A stretch of 64,000 bases of DNA from Roseibium album (GCF_001404515.1 NZ_CXWE01000001.1:744001-808000), one strand, 5' to 3'. Positions 9,053 through 18,987 are shown, numbered from the stretch's first letter. Notes: a model not told the origin generated them from the letters alone. Numbers and translations are program-made.

Positions 9053-12000
9053 ATGGTATCTGGGATGCTTGCCGGTATGCGGGCGCGCTTGTTGACGACG
9101 TCCACCCTGGCACAGGAAACCGCTCGTGACGGTCAATCGCTTACGAACGGTGTTTTCAATAATGTGGTCGTTGACAACACGCCCGCGTTTGTCCTCGACA
9201 ATGATTTCACACGGTTCTTGAATTTTGGTCATGTGACCACGAACAATGCCGCCGCCGCGGTATCCGTTGGCGGACAGGACGCTCAGGTTTTCAATTTTCG
9301 CAATGCACGGATTGAAGCCAACAGCGGTCCGGATGCGCTTGCCACCGGAATCCAGGTAAGCGGCAGCGCCGACATCCGGAATTTCGGAGCAGTCGATGGC
9401 GAATTCAACGGCGTCCAGTTTGCCGGTGCACAATCATCAGGGCGACTGGATAACTTCAGTGGTGCGGTGATTTCGTCAGACAGCCGCGCGGTCGATATTC
9501 AGGGTCAGGGCGTCAGCGTCCGCAACTTCGGAGACATCGTCGGCACGGGCGATCAGCGGAACGGTACGATCTACACCAACAGTACCGCGGAAGACTTTTC
9601 GATCAGCAACTTCACCGGAGGAACGATCGATGCGGGCGAAGGCAACCAGGGAGCGGGCATTTCGCTTCAGGTTGGTGATGAACTCAATGACGTTGTCCAG
9701 GGCAGCATATTCAACGGGTTCGGTGGTGTCATTCAGGGCCGGGGTGATGAAGTTGCGTCCAACACGCCGCTAGCAGGCGATGGAATCCGGATTGATGACG
9801 GGGCAGATGGCGCTGTGCTGGAGACCGACATCTTCAACAGTGGCCTCATCAGCACCGAAAGCAATCAGGGTACGACGGCTGGAATCCGTATCGCGGATGG
9901 TATTGCAGCCGAGGGCCGGATCTTCAACTCCAGCACCGGCACGATCGAAGGACCGCGCAATGGTCTTTATATCGGCAATGCCGAGCACGATCTGGATGTT
10001 CAGAACTTCGGAACCATCCAGTCAGGCAGCCGCGCGGTCAATATCGACGGTTCCGGCGTCAACCTCCTCAACGGCGGCAACATTCTGGGAACGGGTGATC
10101 AACGTAACGGCACGGTCTATGCCGATGACACAGCCAGTGACTACTCCATCGGCAACCTGCCGACCGGTGTGATCGATGCTGGCGCAAACAACAATGGCGC
10201 CGGTATTTCTCTCTCCCTGTCCGCAAACGGCAACGGTGAGGTTGAAGTTGAAAACGCGGGAACCATTGCTGGTCGTGGCCAGGCATCCGCGGCTGCCGGA
10301 ACCGCGGGAGACGGCATCAGGCTGGAAGGCGCCAGATTGGCTGAGGGTGGTTTTGCCACAGCGCTGTTCACCGGGTCGATCATCAACTCCGGTACTGTGA
10401 CCGCTGAAAGTCAGCAAGGTACAGTCGCTGCCTTCAGAGCGGTCAACGGCGTCGATTTCCAGGGAGCGCTTGTAAATGAAGCCAGCGGTGTTTTTGCCGG
10501 CGCTCAAAATGGTGTCTATTTCGGAGCGGGTAACCATTCCGGCGGATCATTCGTCAACCAGGGGACCGTTTCCTCCGACAGCCGTGCCCTGAACATCGAC
10601 GGCGTAGGCCTGGATGTTGTCAACCAGGGCGCAATCCTTGCAACTGGCACGCAGCGCAACGGCACCGTTTATGCTGACGGGACAGCGGACAACTACACCT
10701 TCACCAACCAGGGGACGGTGGACGCCAACGGCAACGACGCGTCCGGAGTTTCGTTGCAGACCGGTGATGTCGACGGCGATATTGTCTCGGCCTCGATTAT
10801 CAACCAGGGAGCGATTTTCGGTGGCGGCGATGCAAGCGAAGGCAACACAATCGGTGATGGCCTGCGTCTGTTCTCCAACGTTGAAGACGCAGGGTTTGCC
10901 GGTCTTGTCGAAAACGAAGGTGTCATTGCAGGGTCCGAAGCGTCCGAGGTTGCGGCAGGCATCCGCATCGATGGCGGTCTGGACATTCTGGGAGCCATCA
11001 TCAACGAAGGGGAAATCTCGGGCACCGTCAACGCGATCGATGCCCGCGAAGGCGGCTCCGTTACCATCGTCAACGACGGCGGCGTCATCAACGGCAATGT
11101 CTTGCTCGGCAACGAGGACGACATCTTTGTCGATCTCGGTCTCGTCGATGGCGTCATTAATGGCGGCGCCGGAAATGACACCCTGATCGCGGGTGAGGGC
11201 GACAACGTCCTTGTCGGTGGCCTTGGCAACGATTTCCTTGATGGTGGGGAGGGCGTCGACACGGCGGACTTTTCCGACTTGGATGTCGCTGTCAACGTGA
11301 ACCTCGGCGCCAACGGCAACGGAACCGCAACGCGGGATACCGGTTTCACCGTGCGAGTGGAAAATGCGGTGGTTGCCGCGCCTGCGCAATTCGGTTCTGC
11401 GATTGCGGACGGAGCCGCATTCGCAAACCAGGCAGCCGCGGGCAATCTCTACTACAACATCCACACTTCGGACTTCCCGGGTGGTGAGATCAGGGGGCAG
11501 CTGCTGGTCGACAGCGACGTAACGGAACACGGCATCCGGACCATCGAACTCTCCGGAGGACTGGATGCTGCCCAGGAACCGGGACCGCTCTCCGACAGTG
11601 AAGCAACCGGCGAGGCAACGGTGACCATCGTCCAGAACCTGACAACGGGTGAAGTCACCTATTCCAGCGTGCTGGATGTCTCTGGCCTCAATGAAGCGGA
11701 TTTGCAGACACCGATTCCGGGAGTGGTCTCCGCAATCCACCTTCACAATGCACCTGCAGGCCAGAATGGTCCTGTTGTTCAAGATACGCTTGTGGATGCC
11801 GGAGCGACACTCGATTCCGTCGAGCCGATTTCCAGCACAGGTGTTGTCGGCGAGGACGTGATCGAAAACAGTGTCGAAACGGATGTTCTCAGCTCAATCG
11901 AAAACGTCATCGGTTCCAACGACGGCGATGTCATTACCGGCAGCGGTTTCGACAACCTCCTGAACGGTGCCGGCGGTGACGATCTGCTCAAAGGTGGCGA

Positions 12001-12232
12001 CGGTGCGGACATTTTCGCCGCAAGCCAGGGTGCCGACACGGTAACTGACTTCGAACTCGGCACCGACCGGATATCAAGCGGTGATTTCGCCGATGATTTC
12101 GATGTTGCCGAAGTTCTCTCCGGCGCGATCCAGGATGGCTCGGATGCAGTTCTGTCCTTCGGGTCGGACAGCTCACTGCGCCTGGTCAACATCGACGCGT
12201 CGCAACTGGGCGAAGACGACTTCCTCGTCTGA
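9053..12232 (+). CDS. Large repetitive RTX/CHRD protein, type I secretion substrate
   Basis: 1059 residues, acidic, nearly Cys-free, with no Sec signal: features of a type I-secreted protein. Residues about 30-660 are built of short beta-rich motifs (NxGxI / GDGIR / NGTVYAD) in three tandem units of about 183 residues, suggesting a beta-helix surface protein. RTX-like Ca2+-binding glycines follow (GGAGNDTLIAGEGDNVLVGG and GNDFLDGGEG, about 11161-11260). CHRD-type segments come next (LYYNIHTSDFPGGEIRGQL, then SAIHLHNAPAGQNGPVV), then a last RTX block (NLLNGAGGDDLLKGGDGADIF) and a hydrophobic end (DDFLV) like a T1SS signal. The ATPase and MFP genes follow directly. Probable role: adhesin or matrix protein; no catalytic site is visible. 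Confidence 0.88.
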   Translation: MVSGMLAGMRARLLTTSTLAQETARDGQSLTNGVFNNVVVDNTPAFVLDNDFTRFLNFGHVTTNNAAAAVSVGGQDAQVFNFRNARIEANSGPDALATGIQVSGSADIRNFGAVDGEFNGVQFAGAQSSGRLDNFSGAVISSDSRAVDIQGQGVSVRNFGDIVGTGDQRNGTIYTNSTAEDFSISNFTGGTIDAGEGNQGAGISLQVGDELNDVVQGSIFNGFGGVIQGRGDEVASNTPLAGDGIRIDDGADGAVLETDIFNSGLISTESNQGTTAGIRIADGIAAEGRIFNSSTGTIEGPRNGLYIGNAEHDLDVQNFGTIQSGSRAVNIDGSGVNLLNGGNILGTGDQRNGTVYADDTASDYSIGNLPTGVIDAGANNNGAGISLSLSANGNGEVEVENAGTIAGRGQASAAAGTAGDGIRLEGARLAEGGFATALFTGSIINSGTVTAESQQGTVAAFRAVNGVDFQGALVNEASGVFAGAQNGVYFGAGNHSGGSFVNQGTVSSDSRALNIDGVGLDVVNQGAILATGTQRNGTVYADGTADNYTFTNQGTVDANGNDASGVSLQTGDVDGDIVSASIINQGAIFGGGDASEGNTIGDGLRLFSNVEDAGFAGLVENEGVIAGSEASEVAAGIRIDGGLDILGAIINEGEISGTVNAIDAREGGSVTIVNDGGVINGNVLLGNEDDIFVDLGLVDGVINGGAGNDTLIAGEGDNVLVGGLGNDFLDGGEGVDTADFSDLDVAVNVNLGANGNGTATRDTGFTVRVENAVVAAPAQFGSAIADGAAFANQAAAGNLYYNIHTSDFPGGEIRGQLLVDSDVTEHGIRTIELSGGLDAAQEPGPLSDSEATGEATVTIVQNLTTGEVTYSSVLDVSGLNEADLQTPIPGVVSAIHLHNAPAGQNGPVVQDTLVDAGATLDSVEPISSTGVVGEDVIENSVETDVLSSIENVIGSNDGDVITGSGFDNLLNGAGGDDLLKGGDGADIFAASQGADTVTDFELGTDRISSGDFADDFDVAEVLSGAIQDGSDAVLSFGSDSSLRLVNIDASQLGEDDFLV
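9476..11030 (+). repeat. Three in-frame tandem repeats of about 183 codons
   Basis: The marker segment S(D/G)SRA(V/L)(D/N)I begins at 9476, 10022 and 10574, giving periods of 546 and 552 bp. Each unit continues with a G(D/T)QRNGT(I/V)Y motif and later a GDG(I/L)R motif. The unit boundaries are approximate. Confidence 0.85.
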
Positions 12233-12244
12233 GCCGGTTGCCCG

Positions 12245-12271
12245 GGGTGGCGGTGTTCGCCTCCGCCACCC
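12245..12271 (+). promoter_or_regulatory. Hairpin between substrate and secretion genes
   Basis: A perfect 9-bp stem (GGGTGGCGG / CCGCCACCC) with a 9-nt loop and no T-tract. Such hairpins between RTX substrates and exporter genes often protect or attenuate the mRNA so that substrate exceeds transporter. That role is inferred. Confidence 0.55.
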
Positions 12272-12323
12272 TGGAACTTTCCCGAAAAGTACTTCGACCC
12301 GAACTTAGGAAATGGAGCAAGAA

Positions 12324-14063
12324 ATGTTCCGTAAGATCTCTCCCGTCCGCAATGCCTGGTCTTCGCTGAGTGCGGGTTTTTGGGCCATTGCCGCATTCAG
12401 CATGGCTCTCAATATTCTTGCACTTGCTGCACCCCTCTACATGTTGCAGGTCTATGACCGGGTGCTCACCAGCCAGAATATGGACACTCTGATCGCCCTT
12501 ACCTTGCTGCTCGGCGGTGTTTTTGTCGTAGTCGGTTTGCTCGACTGGGTCCGTCAGCGGATGTTGAACCGTCTGGGGGCCAGATTCGAACTGAAAGTCG
12601 GCGTGTCTGTTCTGAACGCGGCAATGCAGCGGAAAATTCACGGCAGCCAGTCGGCGAGCGACAATTCGATCGAGGATGTGAACGGCTTCAGGGATTTCAT
12701 TTCCGGAAGTACCTTGCTTGCGTTTTTCGATGCGCCATGGATACCGGTCTACATCGCCGTCCTTTATGTTCTCCACCCCTATCTCGGCCATCTTGGATTG
12801 GCCGGAGCGATCGTCCTGACTGTTCTGGCGCTGATCAACAATGCGCGCAGCCACGAAACGATGATGGAAGCTGCTGAAGCGCGCAGGCGTAGCGACACGC
12901 TCTACAGGGCAGGAGAGGCTAATGCCGAAATAGTCCATGCCATGGGCATGCGTGGCGACCTTGCGCAAAGATGGCGCCAGTTGCAATTTGAAGCACATCG
13001 CCTGAAAGGCAGGGTGAACGACCGCATTTCCACATTTTCGGTCGTCTCCAAAACCCTCCGGACAGGGCTTCAGTCGGCTATTCTGGGGCTCGGAGCAGCC
13101 CTTGCGATCACAGGCGAAAGCTCAGCCGGTATCATGATTGCGGCAACCATCGTGCTCGGCAGGACCCTCGCTCCGATTGACCAGTTGATCGGGCAATGGC
13201 GCAGCTTTCTGGCCGCGACGGGATCTTATGCAAAGCTGAAGAAACTTGTTCACGAGTATCCGGCCGGTCAAAGACGGCTTCAGTTGCCTCGGCCGCAGGT
13301 GTCGGTCAGCGTGGCGATCCAGAAGGCGGGTCCGCCGACGGCACAAAATGCAACCTTGTCCGATATCCGCATGAACCTGCAGGCCGGGGATGCGGTTGCG
13401 GTGATCGGGCCGAGCGCCTCCGGCAAGACGACACTGGCGAAGATGCTTGCCGGTGTCTGGACACCGCAGCGCGGCTCGATCCGGCTTGACGGCAACCCGA
13501 CGGCCAAATGGGAGGCCGAGGACCTGGGCAGCCATATCGGATACCTGCCCCAGGACGTGGCGCTGTTCGACGGCACGATCAGGGAGAACATTGCCCGTTT
13601 TGCTGCTGAAATCGACGATGCTCTCGTGCTGGAAGCTGCGCTTGCCGCCGACGTGCATGACCTCGTCTCGAACTTGCCGGACGGTTATGAAACACAGATC
13701 GGCAACGGCTACTTCCTGTCGGGTGGCCAGCGTCAGCGGATCGCACTTGCCCGGGCGCTTTACGGCAATCCGTTTCTGCTGGTGCTCGACGAACCGAATT
13801 CCGATCTAGATTCAACGGGTGAGGCCGCGCTCCAGAAAGCGGTCCGCGCCACCCAGGAGCAAGGCGGTGTCGTTGTGATGATGACCCATCGTCCCAGCAC
13901 CTTGCAGGTTGTTGACAAGGTTCTTGTGCTTAACCAGGGGGTCCAGACGGCCTTCGGCAGGCGCGACGAGGTCTTGCGCGACATGAAGCGAAACGTCCTT
14001 CCGGCCCGTAGCCAGAACTCGAATGAAATCACCAAGACCAATCAGGAAAGGGCAGTCCAGTGA
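12324..14063 (+). CDS. Type I secretion ABC transporter/permease, PrtD family
   Basis: About 579 residues. An N-terminal transmembrane region (two hydrophobic pairs within about residues 20-300) is fused to an ATPase domain: Walker A GPSASGKTT, Q-loop YLPQDVALFDG, signature LSGGQRQRIALARAL, Walker B LLVLDEPNSDLD, H-loop MTHRP. There is no N-terminal C39 peptidase-like domain, as in PrtD exporters. ATG 12324 has a GGAG Shine-Dalgarno; an in-frame ATG at 12312 is less well placed. It energises export of the RTX protein upstream. An outer-membrane TolC-type gene is not in this cluster. Confidence 0.93.
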   Translation: MFRKISPVRNAWSSLSAGFWAIAAFSMALNILALAAPLYMLQVYDRVLTSQNMDTLIALTLLLGGVFVVVGLLDWVRQRMLNRLGARFELKVGVSVLNAAMQRKIHGSQSASDNSIEDVNGFRDFISGSTLLAFFDAPWIPVYIAVLYVLHPYLGHLGLAGAIVLTVLALINNARSHETMMEAAEARRRSDTLYRAGEANAEIVHAMGMRGDLAQRWRQLQFEAHRLKGRVNDRISTFSVVSKTLRTGLQSAILGLGAALAITGESSAGIMIAATIVLGRTLAPIDQLIGQWRSFLAATGSYAKLKKLVHEYPAGQRRLQLPRPQVSVSVAIQKAGPPTAQNATLSDIRMNLQAGDAVAVIGPSASGKTTLAKMLAGVWTPQRGSIRLDGNPTAKWEAEDLGSHIGYLPQDVALFDGTIRENIARFAAEIDDALVLEAALAADVHDLVSNLPDGYETQIGNGYFLSGGQRQRIALARALYGNPFLLVLDEPNSDLDSTGEAALQKAVRATQEQGGVVVMMTHRPSTLQVVDKVLVLNQGVQTAFGRRDEVLRDMKRNVLPARSQNSNEITKTNQERAVQ

Positions 14064-15430
14064 AAGATCTGACACTTTCTTCCCAAAACCGCCATGTTTC
14101 ACATCTTGAGCCCGGAAAAAGCCAGGATGAGCCCTTGCCGGAGCCGCGCATCGGCAAGCTTGTCGTGTTCGGCTTTCTCGTCGTGGCCCTGTTTTTTGGC
14201 GGAACCGCGTATTGGGCGCAACAGGCTAAGCTGGATGGTGCGGTGGTAGCCGAGGCCTCCTTCGTCGTCGATGGAAATCGGAAGACCGTGCAACACCTCG
14301 ACGGCGGCATCGTCCGCGATCTGCTCGTGTCGGACGGAGACATCGTCGAGGCCGGGCAGCCGCTGGTTGTCTTCGACAGTACCGAGGCGGAAGTCGATCT
14401 GACGGTTCTGAGCAGCCAGGTCGGTGAACTGTCGGCGCGACGCGCACGTCTGCTGGCCCAGATCGGCGGAGAAGCCACGTTCCGCAGGAAAGACGTTGCC
14501 AACATGATCAAAGAGGAAATTCCCGAGGTCCTCTGGGAAAGCGCATATCTGACCCAGAAACGTGTGTTCGACACGGAGGCAAGGGCACGCATGAGCGAAC
14601 AAGATGTCCTGAAACGCCGGTTAACAGCTCTCGAAGACGAGATCGGGGGACTTGAAGAACAGCGCCAGTCCAATGCGCGGCAGATCGAGATTTCCAGAAG
14701 TGAACTTGCTTCCCTTCAAACGCTGTTTGAAAAGGGGCTCGTTACCGCGGCAAGGATCAACTCCATACGCCTGGATATAGAACGTCTGGTCGGATTTGAT
14801 GCGGGTTTCAGAACCGATCAGGCCCGTGCGCGAAACGAGATCGGCGAGCTTGAACTCAATGATTTCAGTGCCAAGCAGCAACGTCTTGAATCAGCTTCTG
14901 AGAACCTTGCGGCGGTTGAGGCACAGCTTGCGGCAGTGGAACCGCAGTTCAAGGGTGCCGTGGAACGGCAAAAGCGGGTGGTCGTCAGCGCCCCGGTCAA
15001 CGGGACTGTCGTCAACATGGCACTTCACACGCTGGGTGGTGTGGTGCGTCCGGGAGAAGACATTCTGGAGCTGGTCCCGCTCAGTGAAGAGCTGATCGTG
15101 GAAGCGCGCATCAACATTTCGGATATTGAAAAACTTCGCGTCGGGCAGGTGTCCAGGGTCAGGCTGAGCGCATTCGACCTTCAGGACGTGCCGGAAGCGA
15201 ACGGGAAGGTCTATGACATTTCGGCCGATTCCGTCACCGACGAAAGAACGGGCGATGCCTTCTATGTGGCAAAGGTGAGACTTGATGAAAATCAGCCGGC
15301 GAATGTCGCCGGTCTGGATCTGGTTCCGGGCATGCCGGCTGACCTGTTCATCACCACTGGCGAACGCACGGTCCTCAGCTACCTTGCACAGCCATTGAGC
15401 GAACGCCTGTCGCGAACCTTCATCGAGTAA
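14060..15430 (+). CDS. HlyD-family type I secretion membrane-fusion protein
   Basis: 456 residues, GTG start overlapping the ATPase stop (GTGA), implying translational coupling. One inner-membrane segment (about residues 35-55, VVFGFLVVALFFGGTAYWA), a biotinyl-lipoyl-like hairpin, a long coiled coil (about 110-300), and the C-terminal HlyD barrel (VSAPVNGTVVNMALHTLGGV; LELVPLSEELIVEARI). It bridges the ABC transporter to an outer-membrane channel. Confidence 0.93.
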   Translation: MKDLTLSSQNRHVSHLEPGKSQDEPLPEPRIGKLVVFGFLVVALFFGGTAYWAQQAKLDGAVVAEASFVVDGNRKTVQHLDGGIVRDLLVSDGDIVEAGQPLVVFDSTEAEVDLTVLSSQVGELSARRARLLAQIGGEATFRRKDVANMIKEEIPEVLWESAYLTQKRVFDTEARARMSEQDVLKRRLTALEDEIGGLEEQRQSNARQIEISRSELASLQTLFEKGLVTAARINSIRLDIERLVGFDAGFRTDQARARNEIGELELNDFSAKQQRLESASENLAAVEAQLAAVEPQFKGAVERQKRVVVSAPVNGTVVNMALHTLGGVVRPGEDILELVPLSEELIVEARINISDIEKLRVGQVSRVRLSAFDLQDVPEANGKVYDISADSVTDERTGDAFYVAKVRLDENQPANVAGLDLVPGMPADLFITTGERTVLSYLAQPLSERLSRTFIE

Positions 15431-15462
15431 ATTTTGGTGACAGGAGAAGTGTGCACTTTGTC

Positions 15463-15507
15463 CCGGACATGACAGCGGTCAAATCAATTGGTTACGGTCA
15501 TGTCTGG
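15463..15507. other. Imperfect inverted repeat between convergent operons
   Basis: CCGGACATGAC and GTCATGTCTGG arms are separated by 23 nt, with one G-T mismatch; a T6 run lies about 25 bp further on. It may terminate the secretion operon or the opposing hpaI transcript. Confidence 0.3.
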
Positions 15508-15561
15508 AGTTTCCGGTTCAATCATGCCCCGTTTTTTCTGTGAAACGCAGCGACCCTGATA

Positions 15562-16347
15562 TCAGGGAAAGCCGTTCCGCAGGGATTGTGCCTCCTGAGC
15601 GCTCTTGCGTATCGCTGCTGCAAAGAGCGTGACATCAACGGCTGTTGCAACGAAAGTCGCTCCAAGCTCAAGGCACTTTTTCTGCATCCCGGGCTGCAAG
15701 GTGAGGATCCCGCCGGCCTTGTTGGAAGCAACAATCTTGTTCATGGCATCAAGAACGGCAATTTCGACATCCGGATGACCGGGATTGCCGATATGCCCCA
15801 TGTCGGCGGCGAGGTCGGAAGGACCGATGAACACGCCGTCGACACCCTCAACGTTGAGGATGTCGTCGAGGGCAGCGATGCCCTTTCGGTTCTCGACCTG
15901 AACAAGCAGGCAGATCTCGTCCCGCGCGGTCGTCAGATAATCGGGAATGCCTGCAAAGCCTGACGCACGCGCAAGGGCGGAGCCGACGCCGCGAACACCA
16001 TGCGGCGGATAGGTGACCGCGGCAACAAGTTCGCGTGCCTGCTCGGCGCCTTCCACCATGGGAACAAGGAGCGTCTGTGCACCGGCATCCAGAAGCTGCT
16101 TGATCATCCAGGTTTCGCCGATCACGGGCCTGACGACGGCATGGCTCTTGCCTGCTGCAATCACCTGCATCTGGGCAATGATGGAGCGCAGATCGTTCGG
16201 GGCATGTTCGCCGTCGATCAGGAGCCAGTCGAAGCCGGCATGGGCGCTGACCTCGGCAAGATAGGGATCTGCCAGGCCCAGCCAGCAGCCCATCTGGATA
16301 TTTCCTTCTTTCAGGGCCGCCTTGAAAGGATTGTGTGGGGCAGGCAT
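15562..16347 (-). CDS. hpaI: HpcH/HpaI aldolase (4-hydroxy-2-oxoheptanedioate aldolase)
   Basis: 261 residues, full length for the HpcH/HpaI family. Seen: WLLIDGEHAPND near the N-terminus, LVPMVEGAEQA, the GVRGVGSALARAS segment and GVDGVFIGPSDLAADMG with the metal/substrate-binding residues. In homoprotocatechuate meta-cleavage it splits 4-hydroxy-2-oxoheptanedioate into pyruvate and succinic semialdehyde. It is last in the hpaF-E-D/decarboxylase/hpaI run on the minus strand, which supports the pathway role over other HpaI-like aldolases. Confidence 0.85.
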   Translation of the reverse strand: MPAPHNPFKAALKEGNIQMGCWLGLADPYLAEVSAHAGFDWLLIDGEHAPNDLRSIIAQMQVIAAGKSHAVVRPVIGETWMIKQLLDAGAQTLLVPMVEGAEQARELVAAVTYPPHGVRGVGSALARASGFAGIPDYLTTARDEICLLVQVENRKGIAALDDILNVEGVDGVFIGPSDLAADMGHIGNPGHPDVEIAVLDAMNKIVASNKAGGILTLQPGMQKKCLELGATFVATAVDVTLFAAAIRKSAQEAQSLRNGFP

Positions 16348-16470
16348 TTAAAACTCCTGTGAGATACCGTTGACCGTGTTGAAGAGATCGGGGACCGTGC
16401 GTTCAAACGATCTGCCCGGCGCCGGAAACCGCGGTTCAAGGGTGCGTGTCCGTCAATCGAATTCGCGTTG

Positions 16471-17868
16471 TCACGCAATGCGCCTCCAGACGTCCTTGAT
16501 GACGCCGGCAGCCATCATGACGTCTTCCCGGGTCGTGTCGAACTGACCCACCTGGAAACGGATGACCTTGCGGCCCTGAAAGGCTCCCTGGGTGAGGTAG
16601 ATACGTCCATCATCATTCAGCGCATCCACGAGACGTTGCTGCGTCGCGTCATCGCCCGGGCAGCGAAACGAAAACAGGCTGAGGATCGGTTCGGTCACGA
16701 TTTCGAAACCCTCGAACGCGCGGATCTGCTCGCAAATTTCCCCGGACCAGACAATATGATTGCGTATTCGGGCCCTGAGACCTTCCAGCCCGTATGAGCG
16801 GATCAGGAACCAGATCTTCAATGCACGGAAACGTCTGCCGAGCGGAATGGTCCATTCCGAATAATTGGTGACCGCCTCTCCGGTGGTCTTGAGATATTCC
16901 GGTTCGATCTTCAGTGTGTTGAGCTGGGGAAGCGGATCGGACAGAAACTGAACGGAACAGTCGAATTGCGCCCCCAGCCATTTGTGCGGATTGAAGACAA
17001 TACTGTCGAAGCCTTCCACGCCGTGCCAGAAATCGGCACGCAGCTCGGGACAGATCATCGCCGCCCCGGCCCAGGCTGCGTCCAGGTGCGTATAGAGATC
17101 GTGTTTCCTAGCAACGGCAAGGACGGGTTCGAGTTGGTCCGAAGCGCCCACGCCGGTGCCGCCGGTAATCGCGATGATGCCCGCCGGGATCTGCCCGTCT
17201 TCAAGATCTCTTGCAATGGCCTGCTCCAATGCATTGGCATCAAGCGCAAATCGAGGCCCGGTGGCCGGAAGTTTGACCAGGTTTTCCTGGCCGATCCCCG
17301 CGACCCAGCAGGCGCGGTCAATGGAGCTGTGCACCTGGTCCGAGCAGTAGATGCGCAGATTACCTTTGCCGGACAATCCATGCCGGTTGCCGGTGAAGCC
17401 GGTTGCGCGTTCGCGCATGGTCAGAACGGCGGAAAGAGTTGCAGAAGACGCGCTGTCTTGAATGACCCCTGTGTATGTCTCCGGAAGGTCTAGCGCCTGG
17501 CGCAGCCAGTCGACCATGACGCCTTCCATCTCGGTCGCTGCAGGTGAGGTTTGCCAGAGCATGCACTGCGCGGCGATCGTCGTGACCAGCATTTCCGCCA
17601 GCATGGAGGGTGGGGCGGCATTGGCCGGAAAATAGGCAAAGAAACGCGGATGCTGCCAATGGGTCATGCCCGGCATGACGATGGTTTCGAAATCCGCAAG
17701 AACCGTTTCCATGGCTTCGGCGTCTTCCGGTGGCGCGACTGGCAGTTGCTCCGCGATCTCGCCGGGAGCCGTTTGCGCACGAACGGGACGGTCCGCAAGC
17801 GTCTTGTGATAGTCCACTGCCCAATCGGCGATCTGTTTGCTCCACTCGGCGAACTCGTCCCAGTCCAT
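16471..17868 (-). CDS. PLP-dependent aromatic-L-amino-acid decarboxylase
   Basis: 465 residues, group II decarboxylase. Seen: HPRFFAYFPANAAPPSMLAE, QTSPAATEMEGVMVDWL, THLDAAWAGAAMICPE and the PLP-lysine motif NPHKWLGAQFD. The family converts DOPA, tyrosine, tryptophan or phenylalanine to the amine. Set inside a homoprotocatechuate operon, a role in making dopamine or tyramine that is then oxidised to the hydroxyphenylacetate substrate is plausible; no amine oxidase is present here. Substrate not resolved by motif. Confidence 0.9.
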   Translation of the reverse strand: MDWDEFAEWSKQIADWAVDYHKTLADRPVRAQTAPGEIAEQLPVAPPEDAEAMETVLADFETIVMPGMTHWQHPRFFAYFPANAAPPSMLAEMLVTTIAAQCMLWQTSPAATEMEGVMVDWLRQALDLPETYTGVIQDSASSATLSAVLTMRERATGFTGNRHGLSGKGNLRIYCSDQVHSSIDRACWVAGIGQENLVKLPATGPRFALDANALEQAIARDLEDGQIPAGIIAITGGTGVGASDQLEPVLAVARKHDLYTHLDAAWAGAAMICPELRADFWHGVEGFDSIVFNPHKWLGAQFDCSVQFLSDPLPQLNTLKIEPEYLKTTGEAVTNYSEWTIPLGRRFRALKIWFLIRSYGLEGLRARIRNHIVWSGEICEQIRAFEGFEIVTEPILSLFSFRCPGDDATQQRLVDALNDDGRIYLTQGAFQGRKVIRFQVGQFDTTREDVMMAAGVIKDVWRRIA

Positions 17869-17919
17869 GCGCTAATCCTTAAAGCCTGGCGATTCGGTCA
17901 CGTCGATTATGCGCCAGAA

Positions 17920-18900
17920 TCATGGCGCGACAATCGGCTGGGCGGCGAGACTGGATGCCTGGATGTCGACGCCCTCGAACAGCGAGCCTTCCTCGAACCA
18001 GCTCTTGGGGGCAGGGGCTCCCCAGAGGGTCTGGCGCTGTGGATCCTTGAGGTCCCATCTGATCGGCTCAAGGTCCGGATCCACGGTCTGATAGTCGGAG
18101 CAGTAGATCTCGATCCGGTGGCCGTCTGGATCGCGGACATAAAGGAAAAACGCATTTGAGATGCCATGCCGACCCGGCCCGCGTTCGATGTTCGAAACCC
18201 ATCCCGTCGTGGACATGAGGTCGAGCAGGTCAATGATGTTGAGCGGTGTCGGCACCCAGAAGGCCGTGTGGTGCAGGCGAGGCCCACTGCCGTTGGTGAA
18301 GGCAATATCGTGGACGCCGCCCTTGCGGTGCGTCCAGGCCGCCCAGAGCCGTCCGGTTTCCTCATCTGCGGTATATTCTGTCACGCGGAAACCGAGTTCA
18401 TTATAGAAGGCGACCGAGGCATCGACATTGGGCGAAAAGCAATTGAAGTGATCGATCCGCAGTGGCTTCACACCGCGATAAAGTGCGTATTGCTGGTGTA
18501 TCGGCGGCAGGCGGTCCATCCTGGAATAGAATTCAAGCGGAATGCCATGTGGGTCCCGCGTGCGGAAGGTGCGCGACTGGTAAGGCCGGTCCACCCATTC
18601 GACCGGAAGTCCCTTGCCTTCAAAAAAATGCACTGCCTTGTCGAGATCATCTTCGTCAAACACCTTGAACCCAAGATCACGGGCGCAGGGTTCATCTGAT
18701 TTCCGCAGGACGATACAGTGGTGCCCGCGTTCTTCCATTGCACGCAGATAAATCGCTTCCGGGCTCTCGTCAGTAACCTGCAGTCCGAGCGTATCCACAT
18801 AAAACGCCCGGCTTTTCGAAAGATCCGTCACTGCCAGTTCCACATGGCTGAGCCGGACGATGTTGAATGGCGGATAAAGATTGGGTGCGGGAATCGGCAT
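17920..18900 (-). CDS. hpaD: 3,4-dihydroxyphenylacetate 2,3-dioxygenase
   Basis: 326 residues. Two vicinal-oxygen-chelate modules: residues 10-130 (VRLSHVELAVTDLSKSRAFY) and 145-290. The expected metal ligands are visible: His in RIDHFNCFSP, His in LHHTAFWVPT and Glu in HRIEIYCSDYQ. It opens homoprotocatechuate to 5-carboxymethyl-2-hydroxymuconate semialdehyde. It lies between hpaE and the decarboxylase. This is the type I extradiol form (HPCD-like), not the unrelated type III HpaD of enterics. Confidence 0.9.
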   Translation of the reverse strand: MPIPAPNLYPPFNIVRLSHVELAVTDLSKSRAFYVDTLGLQVTDESPEAIYLRAMEERGHHCIVLRKSDEPCARDLGFKVFDEDDLDKAVHFFEGKGLPVEWVDRPYQSRTFRTRDPHGIPLEFYSRMDRLPPIHQQYALYRGVKPLRIDHFNCFSPNVDASVAFYNELGFRVTEYTADEETGRLWAAWTHRKGGVHDIAFTNGSGPRLHHTAFWVPTPLNIIDLLDLMSTTGWVSNIERGPGRHGISNAFFLYVRDPDGHRIEIYCSDYQTVDPDLEPIRWDLKDPQRQTLWGAPAPKSWFEEGSLFEGVDIQASSLAAQPIVAP

Positions 18901-18987
18901 GTCTTCGTCCTGTTGGTCATGAGTTGCCGGAAGGCCGGCGGTGTCTGTTGCGCTTGAAGTCCGGAAACTTTCAGTAGTCAGACTTGC

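Noticed and set aside
10547..11782. 411-residue minus-strand frame
   Set aside because: Antisense of the repetitive RTX gene; its apparent repeats mirror the coding strand.
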